This document shows positions 45,509-53,175 of a stretch of DNA of 64,000 nucleotides, in pieces. How positions within the stretch are numbered: the first letter of the stretch is position 1; every line of letters starts with the position of its first letter. The stretch is from Bacillus sp. MYb209. GTDB lineage: Bacteria; Bacillota; Bacilli; Bacillales; Bacillaceae_G. Both the position numbers and the translations under genes were made by a program. The stretch is taken from assembly GCF_002975175.1 (NCBI RefSeq), contig NZ_PCNZ01000003.1, forward strand, positions 1 to 64,000, given 5' to 3'. The notes under the pieces are model-generated. The model had not been told where the DNA came from. It ran no database searches and worked only from the letters and a program-made list of their open reading frames with translations.

Positions 45509-46039
45509 TTACCACAATCTCATTTCCTGTCCTAATAAAATAAGTTCTTCATAAGGATCTCCGCCAATTTTTAATACTTGTGCAAAAGCCGGTTCTGTTT
45601 TTATGCCTTGTTCTTTTAATTGGATGATTTTTTTTCTAATATGGGGATGCTGCATTAATAGCATGTGCTCCACTATCATATGTTTATATGCATTTTGGTT
45701 ACGCACTGGCTGCGGTTGACCAAATAATTCAAATTCAAAACCTTCAAATTGAAAAGTTGCCTTTATTGTTAAGATATTTCTAATGTTTTTCTTTTTCATT
45801 TCAAAACCTTCATATGAACCATACAAAGATCTAATTTTCTGTTCAAAAACATCATAATTATGTACTTCCATTACAATATCTAAGTCAGAGTGAAGGGTAT
45901 CAATTCTAATAGGGATTGTCCCGCAAAGTACAGGACTATATAAAGCTAAATCCGCCATTATGTTTAGTTTATTCATAACTTCGTAAACTTTTTGTTGTTT
46001 ATCGTTCCCAGATTGTAAGTATGTGATAGATGTAAACAT
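45509..46039 (-). CDS. DUF4269-family protein (nucleotidyltransferase-like)
   Basis: 176 residues starting MFTSITYLQSGNDKQQKVYE. LCGTIPIRIDTLHSDLDIVM resembles the G-S/T...DxD metal-binding segment of nucleotidyltransferase folds, and HMIVEHMLLMQHPHIRKKII then EPAFAQVLKIGGDPYEELIL match the DUF4269 family. Role unknown. GAAGGAGAGACTTTT sets the start at 46039; a longer frame to 46102 has no site. Confidence 0.78.
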   Translation of the reverse strand: MFTSITYLQSGNDKQQKVYEVMNKLNIMADLALYSPVLCGTIPIRIDTLHSDLDIVMEVHNYDVFEQKIRSLYGSYEGFEMKKKNIRNILTIKATFQFEGFEFELFGQPQPVRNQNAYKHMIVEHMLLMQHPHIRKKIIQLKEQGIKTEPAFAQVLKIGGDPYEELILLGQEMRLW

Positions 46040-46206
46040 AAAAGTCTCTCCTTCATTTAACGTAATACTCATCTCACTAAATTTGAGAAAAAATTTAATC
46101 ATTTCATTTTGTTCTAGGAGTACCCTTATTTCAATATATTAAGGCGAACTAACTATATTTTTCTCCTATACTGCAATACTATAAAAATAAAAAAGGAGGA
46201 ACTTTT

Positions 46207-46674
46207 ATGAGCATTTTCAACATTCTTTTGACCATACACATATTATTTGGAACCATATGTTTAATTACTGGTATTGTAGCGATGGTTGCTCAAAAAAAGA
46301 AAGGCAAACATACGGAATGGGGCGAAATATATCATGCATCGTATGTTGTCATCACCCTTACTGCAATACTATTATCCATTATAAACTGGGATAAAATCGC
46401 ATATTTATTTTATGTAGCAATTTTCTCTTATTCATTTGCGATTTATGGCTACCTTGCAAGAAAAAAGCGTTGGAAAAATTGGATTTGCCACCATATTAGA
46501 GGTATGTTAGGCTCCTATATCGGTGCCGTAACCGCGCTTTTAGTAAACGTCGGCATTCATATTCCAATTATTAATTTACTGCCGCCTATATGGTTTTGGT
46601 TTTTACCTACCTTAATTGGCATTCCTCTCGTAGCCAGTGTATCAAAAAAATATAAAAAACAAAGGAAGAATTAA
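46207..46674 (+). CDS. four-to-five-pass membrane protein (DUF2306-like)
   Basis: 155 residues with hydrophobic segments at about 4-27, 43-62, 66-84, 100-118 and 124-147. The conserved-looking KHTEWGEIYHASYVVITLTA and HHIRGMLGSYIGAVTALLVN suggest the DUF2306 group. AAAAAGGAGGAACTTTT before the ATG is a strong site. Function unknown. Confidence 0.7.
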   Translation: MSIFNILLTIHILFGTICLITGIVAMVAQKKKGKHTEWGEIYHASYVVITLTAILLSIINWDKIAYLFYVAIFSYSFAIYGYLARKKRWKNWICHHIRGMLGSYIGAVTALLVNVGIHIPIINLLPPIWFWFLPTLIGIPLVASVSKKYKKQRKN

Positions 46675-46813
46675 TTACATTTTGATTACTTTCTAAGTAA
46701 GCTTATGAAAAATCATGCTGAATACTGCAAGTAGTATTATTATTTTGATTCCATGTTTCCGATGATATAATGGGTTATATTATTTCATATAAATTAAATA
46801 TAGGAGGATTTTA

Positions 46814-46942
46814 ATGATACTATCACAAGATAAAAACATTAAACTAGTGATACATGGAATTACTTTATTATCTTTCTTGGCCTTTTTCCTCTTTGGTAAT
46901 ACACTTTTCTTTGTACCGCTCATACTTTATTTCGTTTTTTAA
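46814..46942 (+). CDS. 42-residue membrane peptide
   Basis: ATAGGAGGATTTTA and ATG begin MILSQDKNIKLVIHGITLLS with a following hydrophobic stretch FLAFFLFGNTLFFVPLILYF. One hairpin or single pass is likely. It immediately precedes another small membrane protein gene (18 bases apart). No family recognised. Confidence 0.55.
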   Translation: MILSQDKNIKLVIHGITLLSFLAFFLFGNTLFFVPLILYFVF

Positions 46943-46960
46943 TCACAAAGTATAAAAGAG

Positions 46961-47227
46961 ATGAATTTAGAATCAGCCCTTTTTCAATTTGGAGTATGGC
47001 TCGCTGTATTTCTTTGGAACTTCATAGTAATCCGTACGATCATGCTTTCCTTATTACACATTGACTTGAGTACAAATTCCTTATTTGTTATTTTTGGAAC
47101 AATTCCACTATATATAATACTTTTAGCTGCTGTAATTTTAGGACCACTTAAAGGGATTTTATATGAATTACAAAATAAAGAATTTCATTATCCTATTGTT
47201 TCACGATGGGTGCATAGAACTAAATAA
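46961..47227 (+). CDS. 88-residue membrane protein
   Basis: Two hydrophobic segments (about 8-30 and 40-64) and a polar C-terminal tail EFHYPIVSRWVHRTK. The ribosome site is weak (AAAAGAG directly against the ATG), so translation may depend on coupling to the 42-residue gene just upstream. Unknown function. Confidence 0.6.
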   Translation: MNLESALFQFGVWLAVFLWNFIVIRTIMLSLLHIDLSTNSLFVIFGTIPLYIILLAAVILGPLKGILYELQNKEFHYPIVSRWVHRTK

Positions 47228-47260
47228 AAAGAATCCAATATTTTTATTGGATTCTTTTTA
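47226..47260. terminator. bidirectional terminator
   Basis: AAAAAGAATCCAAT/ATTGGATTCTTTTT stem; between converging genes. Confidence 0.88.
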
Positions 47261-48133
47261 CTTATGATTTTTTAAATCCAATATTGAATGTAAACGATCC
47301 GAATAATTAGTAAACATGCCGTCTACACCCCATACTAGTAACTTTTTCATATCTTTTTCATTATCTACTGTAAATGGATGAACTTCTAATCCGTATTTCT
47401 TTATTTTTTTAACATAGGCTGCATCAATATATTTGTAGTTCATACCAAGACCCATGCAGTATGTTTTATACTTTTCTATTTCTGATGCGGTTAATTGAAC
47501 TGCTTGTTTATATGATAATAATTGTACTAGCGGTATATTAGCATTTAAACTATGAATCTTTCGCAGACTTTCTTCACTAAATGATTGAATAATAACTTTA
47601 TCATTTATTTGGTAGTGATTTATAATTTCTAATAGTTTTTCTTCCATTCCAGGATATTCATCTGGTGATTTTGTTTCGATATAATAGTTAGCATTATGTC
47701 CAAACGTTTCAATAATTTCTTCAAGTGTTGGAACTGTAGCATCTTCAAATTCTTTCTTTGCTAAATTTGGATGCTTTTTATTGAAAAAAGATCCTGCATT
47801 TAGTTTCTTTATTTCTTCTAATGTATGTTCTTTAACTAATCCCATACCATTAGTTGTACGGTTTAATGTTTCATCATGCATAGCTACTAAATGTCCGTCT
47901 TTTGTCATTTTGAGATCTATTTCTATATAGTCACCTTTTAATTGTTGTCCTAATTTATAAGCCGCTATTGTATGTTCAGGTGCATATGCAGAAGCACCTC
48001 TATGTGCAATGTTTTTAATATGATTTGATTGATTTATTGCTTTTGTATATTTTTGTTCATTTACTTGATGAAAAACAAAAATGCTTATTACAATAAAGAA
48101 ACAAATGATTGTAATGATAGATATTTTCTTCAT
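47258..48133 (-). CDS. glycerophosphodiester phosphodiesterase
   Basis: 291 residues with an N-terminal hydrophobic segment (residues about 4-22) that is a signal anchor or signal peptide. The GDPD core is complete: NIAHRGASAYAPEHTIAAYK (His-Arg-Gly), IEIDLKMTKDGHLVAMHDETLNRTTNG in two blocks (E, D and second His), IETKSP, and HPFTVDNEKDMKKLLVWGVD GMFTNY near the end. It cleaves glycerophosphodiesters or teichoic/lipid headgroups to glycerol-3-phosphate outside the membrane. GlpQ/UgpQ-like. Single gene. Confidence 0.9.
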   Translation of the reverse strand: MKKISIITIICFFIVISIFVFHQVNEQKYTKAINQSNHIKNIAHRGASAYAPEHTIAAYKLGQQLKGDYIEIDLKMTKDGHLVAMHDETLNRTTNGMGLVKEHTLEEIKKLNAGSFFNKKHPNLAKKEFEDATVPTLEEIIETFGHNANYYIETKSPDEYPGMEEKLLEIINHYQINDKVIIQSFSEESLRKIHSLNANIPLVQLLSYKQAVQLTASEIEKYKTYCMGLGMNYKYIDAAYVKKIKKYGLEVHPFTVDNEKDMKKLLVWGVDGMFTNYSDRLHSILDLKNHK

Positions 48134-48179
48134 AACAAAATATTAACTCCCATATTTAATGCAGTTTGACTTAGAGGAT

Positions 48180-48980
48180 TTACTCAAATAAATGTCGATT
48201 TTCAAAAACAGTCATTAGTCCTACAACTTGAAAGCCAGATTTTTTATAGATGTTTATTCCATCAGATGAAGCTTGTAATACACAGTAAGTTTCTTTTAGT
48301 CGCTTTGCTTCTTGCAGCAGGAAATTAAACATAGTAGAGCCGAATCCTTGCCCTCTCATTTCTTTTTTAGTCGCTATATCATAAATACCGACACTATCTT
48401 TCGTACATACTAAAGAGCCAACAGATACTACCTCACCTTTATAAAGACCTAAGTATAGTTTCATGTCATCGCTATTCCATAAATCTAAAGAAGAAATTTG
48501 ATTATAGTATGCTTGAACGTGAGTACCTTCTACTGATGTACCGAATAAAGCCGCTAATGTTTCGCCAAATTGTTGTATTTGTTTTGGTGATGTTGCTTTT
48601 TGTAATGTAAAACCTACTGGAATGTCTATTATTGGATGAATTATTTTTAAGTCTGCAACCATAGCAATATTATGTTCCGCTTCTATTAAATTAAGTTTTA
48701 GTAACTCGTTCTTAAAATTATTCTCTTGCATTGCATCCCAATACCAAACACTCACAGGAAACCTTTTTTGATTAAAATGTTCAATCTCCGCACATAACGC
48801 CTCGTTTCCGTCTGTTAAGTTGTTGTTTAGTGTAGTGATAATATTAAATGTATCTGCTGGTAACCCACAGTCAACGGCAATATAATCTCTCGTTTCCTTT
48901 ACACTCATCCCTTGCACATGACGAGCAACATATGTAGTTTTATATGTGAAATTATCTATAAGTAACTTTTGATAATTCAT
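48180..48980 (-). CDS. GNAT acetyltransferase, two-domain
   Basis: About 266 residues. The C-terminal half is a canonical GNAT: VGIYDIATKKEMRGQGFGST MFNFLLQEAK then CVLQASSDGINIYKKSGFQV. The N-terminal half (to about 130) looks like a degenerate second GNAT domain without an acetyl-CoA loop. AAAGGAGCACG precedes the ATG at 48980; an earlier ATG at 48998 lies before that site. Substrate unknown. Confidence 0.82.
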   Translation of the reverse strand: MNYQKLLIDNFTYKTTYVARHVQGMSVKETRDYIAVDCGLPADTFNIITTLNNNLTDGNEALCAEIEHFNQKRFPVSVWYWDAMQENNFKNELLKLNLIEAEHNIAMVADLKIIHPIIDIPVGFTLQKATSPKQIQQFGETLAALFGTSVEGTHVQAYYNQISSLDLWNSDDMKLYLGLYKGEVVSVGSLVCTKDSVGIYDIATKKEMRGQGFGSTMFNFLLQEAKRLKETYCVLQASSDGINIYKKSGFQVVGLMTVFENRHLFE

Positions 48981-49216
48981 CAATCGTGCTCCTTTCATAG
49001 AAAGTAATAATTTAATAACTCCTATATTAAATATAACATATAAGGAATTTTACATATTTTTTGAAAACGCCCATTTTAACACCTTTAAATCACACGTTTT
49101 AGTATGAAGGAATAAAAAATGATATAACATTGTCGGAATGAAAAAAGTGGTATATAATAAATATTAACATTACTAGTAATTATTTTAGGTATTCCTAGAA
49201 TAAAGGAGCGATACAT

Positions 49217-49321
49217 ATGAAAATTACTATTTATTTCGGAAGTCATGAAGATCAAGATGTTCGTACTATGGACTGTCATTTAGATGTAGAAGATACAGAA
49301 GAGATTGTATCTGTATCATAA
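49217..49321 (+). CDS. 34-residue acidic peptide
   Basis: AAAGGAGCGATACAT and ATG begin MKITIYFGSHEDQDVRTMDC then HLDVEDTEEIVSVS. It has two beta-strand-like ends and many acidic residues. A terminator follows at 49361. Good signals at both ends support a real short gene, family unknown. Confidence 0.6.
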   Translation: MKITIYFGSHEDQDVRTMDCHLDVEDTEEIVSVS

Positions 49322-49360
49322 TATAAATAATCGGGATGAACCCTATTCCCTACAGCGTTT

Positions 49361-49388
49361 AAGACACCTTTTACAGGTGTCTTTTTTA
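49361..49388 (+). terminator. terminator of the 34-residue gene
   Basis: AAGACACCT/AGGTGTCTT stem, five-base loop, TTTTTT. Confidence 0.85.
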
Positions 49389-49498
49389 TTGTTTTTTCGT
49401 CAAAAACCCTTTACTTTAGAGCGTTTTAATAGTAAAATATAAATATACGAACAAACGTTCTTTTTAATTTATTTGTACATGAAGGGATGATTTTAACA

Positions 49499-50197
49499 AT
49501 GGCTCAAGCAAAGCGCAGAGGAAGAAAAAAGCAAACACCTATTATTTCAAATACAGGCTTTATCGGCTCTGTCTTTATTGATACATTGGAGTTACAAAAG
49601 AAATCCTATTATTTCGCTCGTAAAAAACTTCAAATTGTTCATCACGTACTAGATGGTCTATCTGGGGCAACGAGTGCATTATTTAAAGAACATAATATCT
49701 CCGCATACATGTCATGTGTGTATTTACATAAACAAAAGAAAATCGGCTTTGTTCTTTCAACAAAACCGTTTGAACAAAGTGATGGCGTTGCTTACTTTAT
49801 AAATTATTTAATCGAAAAGAATTTTTACGGTAACGAAGAAATAGAATATCAAGAAGTATTTAATACAGGTTTTATTGGTGTAGTATTCGCGGATTTATCT
49901 AGTATAGATCGCTTTAATTTTGAGTTTGAAATGGGTATGTTAACGAAATTAATGAGAGATATGATTATTCCGGTTAAAGAGCTCTTTTTACGCCACAATG
50001 TACCGGCTTACATCTCCACTTCTCATTTAGAGGAGCAAAATAAATTAGGTTTCGTTCTATCTGTAAAGCCATATGATGAACGTGCAGAAGCAGATTTATA
50101 TTTTGAAACATATTTAAAAGAGCGCGGGTTATTTATTGGTGATGAAGAAGATGATATTGATAAGATTGTTATTAGAAAGACAGCTGAATTACGATAA
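49499..50197 (+). CDS. protein with two tandem copies of an uncharacterised domain
   Basis: 232 residues, basic at the N terminus (AQAKRRGRKKQ). Two copies of an ~95-residue unit follow: copy 1 starts SNTGFIGSVFIDTLELQ and contains LFKEHNISAYMSCVYLHKQK KIGFVLSTKPF; copy 2 starts FNTGFIGVVFADLSSID and contains LFLRHNVPAYISTSHLEEQN KLGFVLSVKPY. The unit looks alpha/beta and cytoplasmic. The start at 49499 is spaced from GAAGGGATGAT; an ATG 12 bases earlier overlaps it. The domain is not one I recognise. Strong terminator downstream. Confidence 0.65.
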   Translation: MAQAKRRGRKKQTPIISNTGFIGSVFIDTLELQKKSYYFARKKLQIVHHVLDGLSGATSALFKEHNISAYMSCVYLHKQKKIGFVLSTKPFEQSDGVAYFINYLIEKNFYGNEEIEYQEVFNTGFIGVVFADLSSIDRFNFEFEMGMLTKLMRDMIIPVKELFLRHNVPAYISTSHLEEQNKLGFVLSVKPYDERAEADLYFETYLKERGLFIGDEEDDIDKIVIRKTAELR

Positions 50198-50229
50198 AAA
50201 AACGCAGGATGATGCTTCTGCGTTTTTTT
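50195..50229 (+). terminator. rho-independent terminator
   Basis: AAAAAACGCAG stem with CTGCGTTTTTTT; overlaps the stop of the preceding gene. Confidence 0.85.
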
Positions 50230-50282
50230 ATAATACTACATTCTTCGTATTTAATAAGTATTGATTTAAAAAATCCATAAAC

Positions 50283-50312
50283 AAAAAAGAGCGCTATGAA
50301 GAAGCGCACTCA
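50283..50312 (-). terminator. terminator of the Arg/Asp/Cys-rich gene
   Basis: GAGTGCGCT pairs with AGCGCTC (one bulge); the minus strand continues with TTTTTTGT. Confidence 0.65.
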
Positions 50313-50323
50313 TTCAAAGTACT

Positions 50324-50518
50324 TTACCAATCTCGACGATTATCGCGATCACAGTCACGATCATGATTACGTCTGCGACGGCACTCATCACAATCACAGT
50401 CATGGTCACGTCTACAACGACGGTCATCACAATCTCTATGTCTGCGTCTGCAGAACATTAAATCATCCCAAAATCTATCACAATCTCGGAAACGTCTGAA
50501 ATCACCATTACATCCCAT
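50324..50518 (-). CDS. Arg/Asp/Cys-rich small protein (spore-associated?)
   Basis: 64 residues, MGCNGDFRRFRDCDRFWDDL MFCRRRHRDCDDRRC and onward: nearly all residues after position 20 are Arg, Asp, Cys, His or Asn, with nine Cys spaced irregularly as DC, RC and EC pairs. AAGAGGAGGTAATTATATTT before the ATG is very strong and a terminator follows, so the gene is real and on this strand. The charge-alternating, Cys-rich make-up fits a spore coat or exosporium component or a metal-binding protein (inference). No family recognised. Confidence 0.65.
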   Translation of the reverse strand: MGCNGDFRRFRDCDRFWDDLMFCRRRHRDCDDRRCRRDHDCDCDECRRRRNHDRDCDRDNRRDW

Positions 50519-50654
50519 AAATATAATTACCTCCTCTTAAACTCTAGATTCATCATATTCTATGCTAAAAAACAAAAACAGCTTGTTTATTAGTCTACTT
50601 TCTGCATTTTAAAGTAATAATATTATTATCTAATCTTTAAGTTTCAAATCTATT

Positions 50655-50738
50655 TCATCCCTTATCTTTCCTTAACAACAAACAAGACGCCACCCAGATC
50701 ACGGCAGCGCCTACGATAATTGCTATTGGTTTAGTCAT
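50655..50738 (-). CDS. 27-residue hydrophobic peptide
   Basis: MTKPIAIIVGAAVIWVASCL LLRKDKG, with a ribosome site TAGGGATGATGTTAA before the ATG. One transmembrane helix with a basic end. Third of three very short minus-strand ORFs in a row (with 50751-50867 and 50860-50952), an arrangement reminiscent of phage or plasmid gene strings. Confidence 0.45.
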   Translation of the reverse strand: MTKPIAIIVGAAVIWVASCLLLRKDKG

Positions 50739-50750
50739 TTAACATCATCC

Positions 50751-50867
50751 CTATTTTTTAAATGAGACAGAATCAACGATTGTTAAAACTACCCAAGGTA
50801 TTTCAAGAAACACTGCAATTATTGGCATCAACTAGAAGTAGTGATACCATTTTGTGTAGCTACTCAT
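50751..50867 (-). pseudogene. short membrane ORF interrupted by an amber codon
   Basis: AGAGGAGGAATGGTGGAAA and ATG begin MSSYTKWYHYF, then TAG, then in the same frame LMPIIAVFLEIPWVVLTIVD SVSFKK and stop. Read-through gives a 38-residue single-pass protein. It overlaps the stop of the RecU-like remnant by eight bases and is followed 12 bases later by the 27-residue ORF. Confidence 0.45.
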
Positions 50868-50952
50868 TTTCCACCATTCCTCCTCTTTGATACATTTCAT
50901 TCGCTAGGTTAATAAGCATTTCAAATACCATCCCACGGTTTCCTAGTCCCAT
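50860..50952 (-). pseudogene. RecU-like Holliday junction resolvase, N-terminal remnant
   Basis: MGLGNRGMVFEMLINLANEM YQRGGMVENE and stop, with GCGAGGAATAAAA before the ATG. NRGMxFExxINxxNxxY is the N-terminal signature of RecU-type resolvases, often carried by Bacillus phages. Only 30 codons remain of about 170-200. Suggests phage-derived DNA. Confidence 0.5.
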
Positions 50953-51240
50953 TTTTATTCCTCGCTTTCCACTTGTAATTTTCTATTTCAATTGAATATG
51001 CAACATTTCATATTTTATTATTGTAATATTTTCTTTACTAACTATCATTTGCTAGTGCATCATTACAAACCATTGATAAATCAATATTTGTAATTTAATC
51101 CCTTATATTAGTCCCTGAAAGAATACTTTTAAACACTTTATTCGAATAATTATATTGGAATTTCTTGTTCTACACATCTATACGTATTTTGTGTATTATA
51201 TAGCGGAAGAGTAAGGTAAGAGTTACTCTTTGCCATTTTA
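50953..51240. other. intergenic, nothing firm
   Basis: AT-rich. A GAGTAA/TTACTC mini-hairpin at about 51211-51230 sits just before an orphan terminator; see the next entry. Confidence 0.35.
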
Positions 51241-51241
51241 G

Positions 51242-51277
51242 GAAAGGTTCTGTTGGAGACAACAGGACCTTTTTTCG
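51242..51277 (+). terminator. orphan strong terminator (possible small RNA end)
   Basis: AAAGGTTCTGTTG gaga CAACAGGACCTTTTTT: a near-perfect 12-bp stem with tetraloop and T run. There is no ORF on the plus strand in the preceding 250 bases, so it may end a small RNA or a transcript from a deleted gene. Confidence 0.75.
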
Positions 51278-51373
51278 TAAAAGGATTATTTTGTTTAAAT
51301 CTCACCACTAATCATCAAAATATCTTATAATCGTAATATGATAAATTAAATTTAAATATTAGGAGTAGATATA

Positions 51374-51538
51374 ATGCCAGTTACACTAGAACTTATTTTT
51401 GTCATTCTTATAGCGATTAGCGCTGTTGGCTATTTAATAAAAGAATTTCAAAAAACTAGGAAAAAAACACTTGGAATTTCACTAGAATTTTTAGTCCTTT
51501 TCTGGTCAATATGGAGAATAGCGACTATCATAATCTAA
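51374..51538 (+). CDS. 54-residue membrane protein
   Basis: TTAGGAGTAGATATA and ATG begin MPVTLELIFVILIAISAVGY LIKEFQKTRKKTLGI and a second hydrophobic run FLVLFWSIWRIATII. Two membrane segments joined by a basic loop. A terminator lies 100 bases downstream. Unknown family. Confidence 0.6.
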   Translation: MPVTLELIFVILIAISAVGYLIKEFQKTRKKTLGISLEFLVLFWSIWRIATIII

Positions 51539-51638
51539 TTTGTAAAATATAATCTCCTCTGAATAAAACTCAATATTCCGTTAATAATGTAGACAACCCA
51601 TTAAGTTACTTTCTCCTTGTTCCCCCTTGGAGAACCGA

Positions 51639-51667
51639 GCAGTTAGCTTTTGCTAGCTGCTTTTTTA
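51639..51667 (+). terminator. rho-independent terminator
   Basis: GCAGTTAGC/GCTAGCTGC stem, four-base loop, TTTTTT; ends the 54-residue gene transcript. A CTCC/GGAG mini-stem precedes it. Confidence 0.75.
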
Positions 51668-51828
51668 TTTATAAGGATGCAATCAATTGACAGGAAAAAC
51701 ATAAAATATTTTATATAACGCTTTTATAAAGTTATTTATATATCTTCATGGCCTTTTCTCATATATAAGTATGTCCTCCATACCATATACAAAGGTAAAA
51801 TTTCTAGAAATACGATGGGAGGCTAAAA

Positions 51829-52615
51829 ATGACTACCTCAAATATTTACGACTTCATTATGAAATACGCTCGAGGACCTCATTTTCATCAAGATTTCCCC
51901 ATAATATTATTTTGGAGTCAAAAAAGTGGATGTACTTCACTTGCTCATTGGTTTTTTTATCAAATCAACTTGTTTAAGGAAGCAATTAAATATAACCCAT
52001 TCATCCATAATTATGAATTCGATATATACAAAAATTCAGCGTACTACTTTACTGGGCTTGCAAATGCATTATATACAAATGAAAAGCAGACATATAAACT
52101 TGTAAGAAACCTCTATAAAAGGGCAGTAAGTTCATTTATTTCACTAATTCCCCCACCAAATATTGACCATCCCGAGTGGAAACCAATCCGCCGTTTTTTA
52201 TATCAAGATGAACATTGTAATAAAAAAATCTCCTTTAAACTTTTCTTATATTATTTAAAAGCACATATGAAAAATTTAGACACCGTGAACCCGCACTATG
52301 TGCAACAATATGTTCAAGATGAAGAAGAATTTGTTACAAACTATATTTATCTTGAAAACTTCTCTTCTGAAATTTCAAATTTAGAAAATATATATGGTCT
52401 AAAGAAGTCCCCTTTAGATGTATTAACTAAGTCATGGCATCATCAAAGTAAGAGCGCCCTTGAAAGGGGACTATGCAGATGCTGACATTACAGATCCTTT
52501 ATTCCCACGATTCCCAACATATGATAGTTTTTATGACTCCGAAACTATCCAATTAGTTGAAGACATTTTTAACAAAGATTTCACCATATACAAATACCCC
52601 CTAACTCCACTTTAA
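51829..52615 (+). pseudogene. sulfotransferase-family protein, single frameshift
   Basis: The frame from 51829 reads DFPIILFWSQKSGCTSLAHW, where QKSGCTSL fits the 5'-phosphosulfate-binding loop of sulfotransferases, and later KLVRNLYKRAVSSFIS, a 3'-phosphate-binding-like RxxxxRxxS segment. It ends at 52485 after SKSALERGLCRC. In the next frame the protein continues KGDYADADITDPLFPRFPTY DSFYDSETIQLVEDIFNKDF to TAA at 52613-52615, so a one-base indel near 52455-52470 splits an original protein of about 260 residues. Such enzymes decorate surface glycans or lipids using PAPS. Unusual in this genus. Confidence 0.65.
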
Positions 52616-52713
52616 AATATAGGTCTATTCCTAGTCACAAATTTATAATTATTACAGAGAAACTTAAGTCCACTTACTTAAGTTTCCTCATAACACTCCT
52701 GCGGGTTGAAGTT

Positions 52714-52741
52714 GGGCACTACTTTATAGTGCTCTTTTTTA
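52714..52741 (+). terminator. rho-independent terminator
   Basis: GGGCACTAC tttat AGTGCTC TTTTTT. Lies about 100 bases after the sulfotransferase frame. Confidence 0.7.
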
Positions 52742-52746
52742 ATAAA

Positions 52747-52862
52747 TTTCAAATGGATGGGATAAAACAAATCCAACTTCAAATTATGGAGGAATTAAAA
52801 AAGTAAAATCTCACATTGATAGTGCTAAAACTCAAGCCAATGATGATATTTTTCCAACAAAC
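52747..52862 (+). other. possible coding remnant
   Basis: A plus frame without a start reads ISNGWDKTNPTSNYGGIKKV KSHIDSAKTQANDDIFPTNP. The first 35 residues look protein-like, then the frame runs into the reverse complement of the lipoprotein gene. Not recognised. Confidence 0.25.
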
Positions 52863-52880
52863 CCCTTTAACGTTCTTGAC

Positions 52881-53012
52881 TTACTTTTCCGTTTCACTAT
52901 CTTCGTTTGGGTTTGCTTTCATCTTTTCGTCCGATTTCGTCACTGCACAAGCTGTGAATACACTTCCTGCAACGATCATCGTTCCAATAGTTAGTAATGT
53001 TTTAGATTTCAT
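52881..53012 (-). CDS. small putative lipoprotein
   Basis: 43 residues, MKSKTLLTIGTMIVAGSVFT ACAVTKSDEKMKANPNEDSE TEK. A short positive N terminus, hydrophobic core and a lipobox-like FTAC with Cys22, followed by a polar acidic tail. CGAAGGATTAAAA precedes the ATG. Function unknown. Confidence 0.6.
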   Translation of the reverse strand: MKSKTLLTIGTMIVAGSVFTACAVTKSDEKMKANPNEDSETEK

Positions 53013-53175
53013 TTTTAATCCTTCGCTTTCTCTCGTAATCTTTTCTTATTTAACCGTAACATAAAAAATGGGAAATCTTGTACTCTCTTTTTTTGTTTCC
53101 TTTCGACAGAATATGACAAGATACTGTTCTATAATTAATTTTATAACACCTCTTAATAAATAATTTAAGAAGCTA

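Noticed and set aside
50296-50499. Plus-strand His/Asp/Asn-rich frame (HSHDHDY..., HNHSHGHV)
   Set aside because: It is the antisense of the Arg/Asp/Cys-rich gene at 50324-50518, which has a far better ribosome site and a terminator on the minus strand.
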